From Rhodanobacteraceae bacterium (lineage in GTDB: Bacteria; Pseudomonadota; Gammaproteobacteria; Xanthomonadales; Ahniellaceae): a stretch of DNA of 64,000 bases. The DNA is taken from NCBI GenBank assembly GCA_016708465.1, contig JADJFT010000007.1, positions 12,501 to 76,500 of the forward strand. Reading direction: 5' to 3'. Both the position numbers and the translations under genes were made by a program. The notes below the pieces were generated by a model. The model did not search any database. It had not been told where the DNA came from and worked only from the letters and a program-made list of their open reading frames with translations. Shown one piece after another: positions 1 to 10,096 of this stretch (its first letter is position 1; each line of letters begins with the position of its first letter).

Positions 1-1470
<1,470 letters not shown>

Positions 1471-1579
1471 ATAACCTCAAGACGCTTCCGCCTCGATGAC
1501 ACATCGAAGCAAGCCTCTAACCTTGTTACGTCCCATCACCCCATGCGAGTCCGCGCTTACGCGCGACTCCAGCCGTCTC

Positions 1580-1693
1580 CTTGGCGGCCATAGCGCAGTG
1601 GTCCCACCTGTTCCTTCCCGAACACAGAAGTGAAACGCTGCAGCGCCGATGGTAGTGTCGCTTAAGCGATGCAAGAGTAGGTCACCGCCAAGG
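1580..1693 (+). rRNA. rrf: 5S ribosomal RNA
   Basis: Large-subunit 5S rRNA, last gene of the rRNA operon. The ends pair as the closing helix I (cttggcggcc at the start against ggtcaccgccaag at the end). The internal ccgaacacagaagtgaaac block is the conserved loop B/C region. The length of about 114 bases fits the family. It follows the 23S gene in the same orientation and is followed at once by a strong terminator. End positions are estimated from pairing. Confidence 0.96.
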
Positions 1694-1704
1694 GCTTTAT
1701 CCTC

Positions 1705-1743
1705 AATACCCCGCATCAACTTGATGCGGGGTATTGTTTTTTT
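1705..1743 (+). terminator. rRNA operon intrinsic terminator
   Basis: A perfect 15-bp inverted repeat (1705-1719 against 1721-1735, arm aataccccgcatcaa, one-base loop as written) is followed by an unbroken run of seven T at 1737-1743. It sits 11 bases past the 5S gene and is the expected end of the rRNA transcript. Confidence 0.95.
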
Positions 1744-1898
1744 AGACTGACTAGACGGTGGGTGATCTCGGCGCTGCTCGTCACCTTCATCGCTGTTTGC
1801 GACGCCACTGAATCACGATATCGTTGAACATCAGACCGCGTGAGTCACAGTTGACTAGTCATGGCGACCATCGCGGCGATCCGAAATGGGGAACTGAT

Positions 1899-3971
1899 GT
1901 GAGTACTCCGGCCGAGTCCACCGACTCGATTTCTGCAGCGTTGGCACGCGCGAACAGTTTGCTCATCGAGCAACCGCTCCTCGCTGGCGAGCAGGCAAAC
2001 GAAATCCTGCGCGTAGTGCACAACGAACCTAATGCACGCCTGATTCTCGCAAAGTCGCAGCTACGCTCTGGGAACTTTGACGCCGCGGTGGCGTTACTTG
2101 AGGCCCTCGTCGGCGAGCACCCGCGATTTGTCCAGGCGCTACTTGAACTAGCCGCAGCGCGCGAATCCAGCGGCCACGGTAACGACGCGCTGGCACTGCT
2201 TGAGCGCACGGTGGCAATCAAAGCCGATCTGCCGTCCGCCTGGATGGCCATCTCCCGTCATCGCGCCGCATTCGGCGACACCGCCGGTAGCGATTTGGCG
2301 AATGCTCGCTATTTGCAGTACTCGACCCACGACGCCGCGTTACTCAAAGCGGCAAGCGCGCTCTGCGATGGACGCATCGCCGATGCCGAGCGACTTTTGA
2401 AAGCACGGTTGTTTGAAGTACCGACCGATGTCGCCGCAATCCGCATGCTGGCAGAGTTAGCGGCACGTATTGGACGGACCGAGGACGCACGAAACTTGCT
2501 GCAGCGCTGCCTTGAGTTGGCACCCGGCTTCGTCACCGCGCGGCAAAATTACGCGATGGTCCTGCACCGGGAAAATGAGCCGGTACTGGCGCTGCGTGAA
2601 CTGGAGATTTTGCTTGCTGCGGACCCTGCCAATGCCAGTGCCTTGAACCTGAAGGCCGCTGTGCTGTGTCGGGTGGGGGACTACGCGCCGGCGATTGCGA
2701 TCTACGAACAAGTGCTCATCGGATATTCGGCCCAGCCGCGTCTATGGTTGAGTTATGGCCATGCGCTAAAGACTGCTGGACAGCGTGACAAGGCGATCAT
2801 GGCGTATCGCAAGTGCGTTGAACTGGATGCTGCGATGGGAGAAGCGTATTGGAGCCTCGCTAATCTGAAGACGTTCCGATTCGATACCGCAGACATCGTC
2901 ACGATGAAGCAACAGTTGACGCGCAGCGACATCGATCCCGAACAGCGTTGTCAGTTCGAATTTGCGCTCGGCAAGGCATTTGAAGACGAAGGCGACTACG
3001 CAATGGCATTTCGTCACTATGCCGATGGCAACGCACAGCGACATGCGCTGATGCCCTACTCGGCTGCCGACTCGACACAACGTGTGTGCCGCAGTCGGGC
3101 AATCTTCTCCGCGCAGTTCTTTGCACAGCGATCAGGATACGGTGCGACCGCGTCAGACCCGATCTTCATCGTCGGACTGCCACGCGCAGGGTCGACATTG
3201 ATCGAACAAATACTCGCGAGCCACTCGCTGGTCGAAGGCACAATGGAACTGCCGGAGATCATCTCGATGACGCGTGATCTGCGCCGTCAGGCGGCGGATG
3301 CGCGGCTCGGGTCATATCAAGAGGTGCTGGCGGGGCTATCGCCAGACAATATACGTGAACTCGGCGACCTGTACTTGCAGCGAACGCGGATTCAGCGCAA
3401 GCAGGGCACGCCCTACTTCATCGACAAGATGCCGAACAACTTCTTCCACATTGGCCTGATCCAGCTCGCGCTGCCGAATGCGAAGATCATCGATGCGCGC
3501 CGACATCCACTGGCGTGTTGTGTGTCGGGATTCAAGCAGTTCTTTGCTCGTGGCCAGAACTTCAGTTACCGACTCGAAGACATCGGCCGCTACTACTGTG
3601 ACTACGTCGCGTTGATGGCGCACTTCGATACGGTGCTGCCAGGACGTGTGCACCGTGTGATCTACGAGCAAATGGTCGAGAACACCGAAGTTGAAGTCAG
3701 AAAGCTACTCGATTACTGCGGTTTGCCGTTCGAAGCCGGTTGCTTGAGGTTTTTTGAAAATGATCGGCCGGTACGAACAGCCAGCTCTGAGCAGGTGCGA
3801 CAACCGATTTATCGCGAGGGCGTTGATCACTGGCGACATTTCGACCCTTGGTTGGCACCACTCAAGCGGACGCTGGGAGCCGTTCTTGATCGTTACCCAG
3901 AGGTTCCCGAGCTAACCGAATTTGCGCAACAATCAGACTTTGTGAACCAATGGGAAGGAGAGCAGCAATGA
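1899..3971 (+). CDS. TPR-repeat sulfotransferase family protein
   Basis: The N-terminal ~390 residues are tetratricopeptide repeats (Ala/Leu-rich helical pairs such as SALNLKAAVLCRVGDYAPAI), a protein-binding scaffold. The C-terminal ~270 residues are a PAPS-dependent sulfotransferase domain: the 5'-phosphosulfate loop GLPRAGSTLIEQIL lies near residue 425, and IDKMPNNFFHIGLI and the ARRHPLACCVSGFKQFF strand/helix follow. The substrate is unknown. I chose GTG at 1899, preceded by gggga; a TTG at 1824 in the same frame would add 25 low-quality residues. The stop overlaps the receptor start by 4 bases (ATGA), so the pair is probably translationally coupled. No signal peptide, so cytoplasmic. Intact, unlike the receptor after it. 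Confidence 0.88.
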   Translation: MSTPAESTDSISAALARANSLLIEQPLLAGEQANEILRVVHNEPNARLILAKSQLRSGNFDAAVALLEALVGEHPRFVQALLELAAARESSGHGNDALALLERTVAIKADLPSAWMAISRHRAAFGDTAGSDLANARYLQYSTHDAALLKAASALCDGRIADAERLLKARLFEVPTDVAAIRMLAELAARIGRTEDARNLLQRCLELAPGFVTARQNYAMVLHRENEPVLALRELEILLAADPANASALNLKAAVLCRVGDYAPAIAIYEQVLIGYSAQPRLWLSYGHALKTAGQRDKAIMAYRKCVELDAAMGEAYWSLANLKTFRFDTADIVTMKQQLTRSDIDPEQRCQFEFALGKAFEDEGDYAMAFRHYADGNAQRHALMPYSAADSTQRVCRSRAIFSAQFFAQRSGYGATASDPIFIVGLPRAGSTLIEQILASHSLVEGTMELPEIISMTRDLRRQAADARLGSYQEVLAGLSPDNIRELGDLYLQRTRIQRKQGTPYFIDKMPNNFFHIGLIQLALPNAKIIDARRHPLACCVSGFKQFFARGQNFSYRLEDIGRYYCDYVALMAHFDTVLPGRVHRVIYEQMVENTEVEVRKLLDYCGLPFEAGCLRFFENDRPVRTASSEQVRQPIYREGVDHWRHFDPWLAPLKRTLGAVLDRYPEVPELTEFAQQSDFVNQWEGEQQ

Positions 3972-4175
3972 AACCCGCATTTTGGAATAGGAAACGCTTG
4001 GTCATGGCGCGGGCACCGCTTGCCGCTGCGATCTGGGTGGCAATGAGCACCGCCGCAGTTGCCCAAGAGGCGGCGCCAGCGCCTGCCACCGAGACGACAG
4101 TCGGCGACAAGAAAGACGGAGACGCGGTACTACAGACCATCACCGTCACCGCGCCAATGGCGCCATTTGAGGATC
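3968..4175 (+). pseudogene. TonB-dependent receptor, 5' fragment
   Basis: The fragment starts with ATG at 3968 inside the sulfotransferase stop (ATGA). It encodes a signal peptide (RLVMARAPLAAAIWVAMS, then a cleavage-like AAVAQ) and a linker leading to LQTITVTA, which resembles the TonB-box/plug entry of outer-membrane receptors. The frame then runs into the left end of the IS21-like element and stops at 4184-4186. The rest of a receptor resumes after the element near 6747. The two flanks do not join cleanly: both contain a version of the ITV(T/R)A segment, so this may not be the original 5' end of the downstream part. Confidence 0.8.
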
Positions 4176-4582
4176 GATCGGCGTAATGGCGCCACTTCAG
4201 ATCGCCTTCAGGCGCCAGGTTGCAGGACTTCAGCATGGCGCCACCTGGATGATCGGCGTAATGGCGCCAGGGTGAGGCGCAGGGCTCGAACTCCACGGCC
4301 GTACGCTTCCGGATTTGTCCGGAGGTGCGCGGTGAGCAGACGGAGATTCGAGGATGTTCCAATATACATTCCGGTGCGGCTGCGCCAGGACGTTCGATCG
4401 CGACATTGCGCGGTCGCGGCTGATGGGCCGTACAGAAGTTGGGTCGGTTGCGCCGAACTCGCCGAGCAGATGGGCTGGCTCGATCCCGGCGCAGCCGTTG
4501 CCCGGACGACGTGGCGCTGGCGTGGCGTTGACGCCGACACGCGTGGCGGCGAACACGGGCGGTCGACCCGCGCCATCTGCCG

Positions 4583-5884
4583 TTGGATTCGCGAGTGGTA
4601 GCGCGCCAGAGCCTGCAGGGCACGACGATGCACGCGGTGCCGGCGCCCAATCACGGCTACCGCGGCAGCTACTCCGCAGTGCGGCGCTTCCGCCAGCAGC
4701 GCCGCGGCGGAACCCGCCGCCCTCGACGATGCGCCTGGACTTCGCACCGGGCGAAGCCGCCCAGGGCGATTTCAGCGCCGGCCCCATCGTTCCGACTCCG
4801 CACACCGGCGAAGCGTTCCGACCTCCTGGATCTTCGTCATGACCTGTGCCGGTCGCGCCACCAGTACGCCGAGGTGGTGCTCGACCAGACCGTTGCCACC
4901 TGGCTGGCCTGCCACCGCCGCGCCTTCGAGTGGTTCGGTGGCGTTCCGCAGCGGATCATCATCGACAACCCCAAGTGCGCGATCACCCGCGCCTGCCACC
5001 GCGACCCGACGGTGCAGCGCGCCTACGCCGAGTGCGCCGAGGGCTACGGCTTCAAGATCGATCCCTGTCCACCGCGCGACCCGCAGAAGAAGGGCATCGT
5101 CGAGTCCGGCGTGAAGTACATCAAAGGCAACTTCCTGGCGCTGCGCGAGTTCCGCGATCTCGCCGATGCCAACCGGCAGATTGCAGGCCTGGATCCTCGA
5201 AGAAGCCGGCACGCGCTCCCACGGCACCACCCGCGAACAGCCGCTCAAGCGCTTTGCGACCGAGCGACAGTAGCCGATGCTGCAGGTGCTCCCGCCCACC
5301 CCGCCGGAGCTGGCCGCCTGGGCGCAGGTCAGCGTGCATCGCGATGGCCACGTGCAGTTCGAGCGCTCGCTGTACTCGGCGCCGTTCCGCCTGATCGGGC
5401 AGTCGCTATGGCTCAAGGCGGGCGCCAACCTGGTCAGCCTGTACCAGTCGCACCAACTCGTCGCCACCCACCCACGGGCCCTGCGCGCCGGTGCGCGCAT
5501 GACCCAGCCCGACCATCTGCCGCCCGACGCACTGGCCTGGTCGCTGGTCGGCCCGCAGCAGTGTCTGGCAGCGGCCGAACGCATCGGGCCACGCTGCCGC
5601 CAGCTGATCGAGGCGATGTTCGCCGACCGGGTGCTCGACAAGCTGCGCGCCGCACGGAGGCTCGATCCGGCTGGAGAAGGTGCACGGCAGCGCACGCCTT
5701 GAAGCCGCCTGCGACCGCCCACTCAGGTTCGGCGATCAGCGCTATCGCACGGTCAAGACCATCCTCGCCCGCGGCCTCGACCAGCGGCCAGCGTCGACTG
5801 CGGCAACCCTCGACAGCGATCTCTACACCCGCGGCGGGCGCTTCTGCCGCCGCCCTGCCACGCCGTCCACTGACAGGAACCTCC
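4583..5884 (+). pseudogene. istA: istA transposase of IS21 family, frameshifted
   Basis: DDE transposase of IS21. Readable pieces occur in three frames: NHGYRGSYSAVRRF near 4650 (frame 2), TMRLDFAPGEAAQGDFSAGP near 4725-4790 (frame 1), then the rve core QYAEVVLDQTVATW ... FGGVPQRIIIDNPKCAITRA ... GYGFKIDPCPPRDPQKKG ... ESGVKYIKGNFLALREF (4862-5160, frame 2). A C-terminal part (5277-5650) and RLEAACDRPLRFGDQRYRTVK follow near 5700-5755. At least four frame changes are needed to join them, and an in-frame stop is present near 5271-5273. The helix-turn-helix N-terminus should lie in 4300-4580 but I could not reconstruct it. Confidence 0.82.
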
Positions 5885-6693
5885 ATGAACCCGATCCCCG
5901 CACTGACCGCCACTCAAACAACTGCGCCTGTCCGGCATCCTCGACCGCTCGCAGCCCGCAAACCGACAGGCCATCGACAGCCATCTCGCCTACACCGAGT
6001 TCCTGTGCCCTGCTGATTCAGGACGAAGTCGCCCAGCGCGAGCAGCGCAGGTTCGCCACGCGCCTGCGTCGCGCCAGCTTTCGCGCGCGCAAAGACCCTG
6101 GAAGCCTTCGACTTCGACCGCCTGCCCGGCCTCAGCCGCCCCAGATCGCCGACCTTGCCCCTGGCCGCTATCTCCATCGAGAAGCGCCGGTGCTCATCGT
6201 CGTGGCCCTGCGGCACCGGCAAGAGCCGCCCTCGCGCAGGCGCTCGGACACTGCGCGCTGCGGCAGGGACATGAAGTCCTGTTCACCAGCCAGAGCCAGC
6301 TCTGCGCCAGCCTCAACGCCGCCCGCGCCATCGGCGGCTTCGACCGCAAGCTCATGCAACTGGCCCGCGTCGACCTCTTGATCATCGACGACTTCGGCCT
6401 CAAGCCCCTGCGCGCCCCGCACGACGGACTTCCACGAACTCATCGCCGAGCGCTACCGCACGCGCCAGCCATCGTCACCAGCAACCTCGACTTCGACGAG
6501 TGGCCCGACGCCTTCCCCGACAAGATCTCTCGGCGCCGCCACCATCGACCGGCTACGCCACGGCGCCCACCGATCGTCCTCGACGGCGCTCTACCGCGCT
6601 CCCCAGGCCGACCCGCCGACACACCGGCAAATCAGCGGTTGCCAACAGGCCGAAAACCCTGCAAATCCGACCCCCGTTCGAGACCCGTTTTGA
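5885..6693 (+). pseudogene. istB: istB helper ATPase of IS21 family, frameshifted
   Basis: AAA+ helper of IS21 transposition, related to DnaC. ATG at 5885 opens MNPIPALTAT. Recognisable parts are the N-terminal helix region (ESDSHLAYTEF-like, about 5960-6000), DEVAQREQRRFATRLRRASF (6025-6085), the Walker A motif GTGKS at 6212-6226, the Walker B segment ARVDLLIIDDFGLKPL at 6364-6410, and IVTSNLDFDEWPDAFPD at 6472-6522. These fall in different frames, so several one-base indels are present. The C-terminus ends at a TGA at 6691-6693, just before the right inverted repeat. Confidence 0.82.
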
Positions 6694-6744
6694 GGCCCGC
6701 AAAGTGGCTCCATTACGGCGATCATCGGGGCGCTTATTAGGGCG

Positions 6745-9077
6745 GTCCGTGACACCATCATCACCGTCCGCGCAAAGCGCACAGAAAACCTGCAGGACGT
6801 GCCCATCAGCATTCAGGTGCTTGGCACCGATCAGATCGAAGAACTGCACATCGCTGACATCGACGACGTCTTCAAGCTGTCGCCGAGCGTTTCATTCCAA
6901 CGGCAAGCCGAGGTTCCCGGCAGCTACGTGGTGTACATGCGTGGCGTTGCCAGCGGCGGTGACGGCAATCACTCAGCATCGCAACCGAGTGTCGGCATCT
7001 ATCTCGACGAGCAGCCCGGTGACGACCGCACAGGGTTCGCTAGACGTACATCTCTATGACATCGCGCGCGTCGAAACGCTGGTTGGTCCGCAGGGCACGT
7101 TGTACGGAGCTAGCTCGCAGGCCGGCACCATTCGCTTCATTACCAACAAGCCTGATACGACGGCGTTTGCGGCCGGGTACAGTGGTGAGCTGAACTCGAT
7201 GCACGATGGCGATAACGGCAATGTCGCAGAGGCGTTCGTCAATATGCCGCTCGGCGATAATGCGGCAATTCGCCTCGTCGGCTGGAGTCGTAGCGACGCC
7301 GGCTACATCGATAATGTCTCTGGCACGCGTACGTTCCCGACATCGGTATCACCGCGAACAACGCCGATCGCGCTAGTGCCGACTACAACTATGCAGACAC
7401 CGCCGGTGCGCGCGCAGCGCTCAAGATCGACCTGAGTGACAACTGGTCGATCACGCCGACCGTCAACTACCAGCGCACGCACACCAATGGCCTTCCGGCA
7501 CAGGATGAAACCGTTGGCGAACGTGAACTGATGCACTTCTATCCGGAAGTGGCGACCGATGAATGGGTACAAGCGGCATTGACGATCCAGGGCAAGATCG
7601 GCAACTTTGATCTGACCTATGCCTATTCCAATCTGGATCGCGACATCGATTCCGAGGCCGACTACAACGACTATGGCTTTTGGTACGACACTCTGGCTGG
7701 ATATGGTGCATATTTTTACGACAACGATGGCGTACTAGTTAACCCGTCGCAGCACATTCAGGCGGCAGATCGATTCAAAAAATCGAGCCATGAAATTCGC
7801 CTGGCGTCGCCGACTGAAGACCGCTTCCGTTTTGTCGCCGGCTATTTCTGGCAGGATCAAGAACACGATATCCAACAGCGCTACCGGATCGACGGCTTGG
7901 CCGATGACTTGTCGGTCACCGGCTGGGCTAGCACGATCTGGTTGACCAAGCAGATCCGCGACGATCAGGACTCGGCGTTCTTTGGCGAAATGTCCTATGA
8001 CTTCACGGATCAGTTCACTGCAACAGTGGGCGCGCGTGTGTTCGAGTCGAACAACAGCCTCGAGGGTTTTTTGGATTCTCCCGCGGCTATTCGTCGCAGG
8101 GTTCGAGCTTGCCCATAAATCGCTACGGTGAAGCCGGCTGTGCGGCGGCCTACGGGGATGACTCTTCGAGTTGGGTGCCCTTCAATGGCGCACCGTGCAA
8201 GCAGTTCGACAAGTCGATCAAGGAAAATGACTGGCTGGGTCGCGTCAACCTCGCCTATCACCTCGATGACGAGAAGATGATCTATGGCACGTGGTCGGAA
8301 GGTTACCGGCCCGGTGGTATCAATCGCCGCGGTACGCTCGATCCGTATCTCTCGGACTACCTGACGAATATGGAATTCGGGTGGAAGACCAGTTGGAACG
8401 ACAACTCGGTGACGTTCAACGGTGCGCTGTTCCAGGAAGACTGGAAGGACTTCCAGTTTGCCTTGCTCGGGCAAAACGGACTGACCGAAATCCGTAATGC
8501 CAATCAGGCGGAAATCCGCGGTCTGGAACTGGATCTGCAATGGGCCGCCACCTACAATCTGAGGCTGTCGACCGGGCTAGCGTTCTACAACGCAGAGCTA
8601 TCAGAAAACTATTGCGGCTATCTGGACGCGAACGGACATCCGGAAACCAATTGTCCGGCCGGAACAATTCCGCCGGGCGAAGATGACCCCGTCAGTGGTC
8701 CGCAGGCAGCCGCTGGAACGCGCTTGCCGGTCACTGCCGACTTCAAAGGCAATGTCACCGCGCGCTACACGTTTGACCTCGGCGATTTCGGCGCGTTCTG
8801 GCAGGGCACGATTGTGCACGAAGGCGAACGGTCTTCGGATCTGCGCGATCTCGAAAATGGCATCATCGGCAATCTGGATGGCTACACGACGTTGGACCTG
8901 ACTGCTGGCCTGCGTCGCGACAACTGGTCCGTCGACTTCTACATCAAGAACGTGACCGATGAAAACGTCGCGAACTATCGCTTCGTGCAATGTCCTGAAA
9001 CGGTCTGTGGTGCCCAGCGCTACACAATCGTTGCACCGCCGCGTACATTCGGTGTGCGCTTCTCGCAGGAGTTCTAA
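6745..9077 (+). pseudogene. TonB-dependent receptor, main part, three frameshifts
   Basis: Outer-membrane TonB-dependent receptor from the plug onward: KRTENLQDVPISIQVLG, then ADIDDVFKLSPSVSFQ, the plug signature RVETLVGPQGTLYGASSQAG near 7070-7130, a long barrel, and a C-terminal TFGVRFSQEF ending in Phe as barrel proteins do. Three frame breaks are visible: 7015-7020 (one extra base in cccggtg), 7343-7345, and a six-T run at 8067-8072 where seven T would restore the frame. The IS21-like element cuts off the signal peptide. The neighbouring sulfotransferase suggests a shared substrate or product, which is inference. The ligand is unknown. Confidence 0.85.
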
Positions 9078-9102
9078 CGCGAGAAGTTTTTCTTCGACGA
9101 CG

Positions 9103-9132
9103 AACCCGCCGCAGCCGCGGCGGGTTTTTTTT
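9103..9132. terminator. Terminator between receptor and convergent kinase gene
   Basis: A 10-bp perfect stem (aacccgccgc at 9103-9112, gcggcgggtt at 9117-9126) with a four-base loop, followed by T through 9132. It ends the receptor transcript on the plus strand. It also touches the stop codon of the minus-strand kinase gene. Confidence 0.9.
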
Positions 9133-10066
9133 AGTCCAGTGCGTACCCGAACTGCTGACGGAACTGGTCCGCGAACTGCGCATAGTCGAAGCGTTGGTTC
9201 TGCGGACCGAGGTGCTCGATCTTGATCGCACCCATTAACGACGCGATGCGACCGGCGGTGGCCATGTCCATGCCCTTCATTAAGCCGAAAATCAGTCCGG
9301 CGCGATAGGCGTCGCCGCAGCCGGTCGGGTCGACCACGCGCATTGCGGTTGCTGCCGGAATAAGAGCCATGCCGGATTTGTCGTGTACTTCGGAACCCTT
9401 CGGGCCGCGCGTGATGATGTAAGCCTCAACACGCGACGCGATCTCCTTCTCGTTCCAGCCAGTGCGCTCCTGCAACAGACTCGACTCATAGTCGTTCACG
9501 GTCACATATGTCGCCTGCTCGATCATCTGCGACAGTTCCTTGCCGTTGAACAGTGGCATGGCTTGGCCAGGATCGAAGATGAAAGGAATGCCGAGTTCGG
9601 CGAATTCCTTGGAGTTCTGCAGCATCGCCTCGTAACCGTCGGGGCCGACGATACCGAACTTCACGCCGGCGACATCGCGCACATGATTCTCGTAGGAACG
9701 CATCATCGCGCCGGGATGAAATGCAGTGATCTGGTTGTCGTCAAGGTCAGTTGTGATGAACGCCTGTGCCGTGTAAAGGTCTTCGATCTCCTTGACGTGC
9801 TTCAACGTAATTTCGCAAGCTTCAAAGTGTTCACGATAGGCGCCGAAATCCTGGCCAACGGTCGCCATCGGGATCGGCTCACCACCCAGCAGTTTCAGGT
9901 TGTAGGCGATGTTGCCGGCACAGCCGCCGAACTCGCGGCGCATGCGCGGTACTAGGAAGGAGACATTCAGGATGTGCACCTTGTCCGGCAGGATGTGGTT
10001 CTTGAACTGGTCCGGAAACACCATGATGGTGTCGTAGGCGAGCGAACCGCAAATCAGTGCCGACAT
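9131..10066 (-). CDS. PfkB-family carbohydrate/adenosine kinase
   Basis: A ribokinase-superfamily sugar or nucleoside kinase of 311 residues. It has the N-terminal substrate region GGCAGNIAYNLKLLGGEP (near residue 47) and the C-terminal PfkB signature DPTGCGDAYRAGL (near residue 255), where the second Asp of GCGD is the catalytic base. In place of the usual GAGD the motif reads GCGD. Length and order fit proteins often annotated as adenosine kinase; the real substrate is not readable from sequence. ATG at 10066 follows an AAGGATCTTTC-like leader. It reads in the same direction as gatB and is separated by 30 bases, so it may be co-transcribed. Confidence 0.85.
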   Translation of the reverse strand: MSALICGSLAYDTIMVFPDQFKNHILPDKVHILNVSFLVPRMRREFGGCAGNIAYNLKLLGGEPIPMATVGQDFGAYREHFEACEITLKHVKEIEDLYTAQAFITTDLDDNQITAFHPGAMMRSYENHVRDVAGVKFGIVGPDGYEAMLQNSKEFAELGIPFIFDPGQAMPLFNGKELSQMIEQATYVTVNDYESSLLQERTGWNEKEIASRVEAYIITRGPKGSEVHDKSGMALIPAATAMRVVDPTGCGDAYRAGLIFGLMKGMDMATAGRIASLMGAIKIEHLGPQNQRFDYAQFADQFRQQFGYALD

Positions 10067-10096
10067 GAAAGATCCTTGAATGCAAAGGTTGCGAGT

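Larger units (their letters stand above)
4176..6723 (+). mobile_element. IS21-family insertion element, degenerate
   Basis: A ~2.55-kb element with the IS21 arrangement of istA followed by istB, both in the same orientation. The ends carry an imperfect 22-bp inverted repeat: 4176-4197 (gatcggcgtaatggcgccac...) against 6702-6723 read in reverse, differing at two positions. A second, inner copy of the left repeat is at 4251-4269, as expected for IS21 elements, which carry multiple end repeats. The stretch 4198-4582 holds these end repeats plus the unreadable start of istA. I could not find a convincing 4-8 bp target duplication. Both genes are frameshifted, so the copy is inactive or badly sequenced. 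It interrupts a TonB-dependent receptor. Confidence 0.85.

Noticed and set aside
4160..6745. Target-site duplication of the IS21 element
   Set aside because: The bases just outside the two 22-bp repeats (ggatc on the left, atcgg on the right) do not form a convincing direct repeat, so no duplication is claimed.
8060..8075. Programmed ribosomal frameshifting in the receptor
   Set aside because: No slippery heptamer with a downstream pseudoknot was seen, and receptors are not known to use it; error or mutation is simpler.
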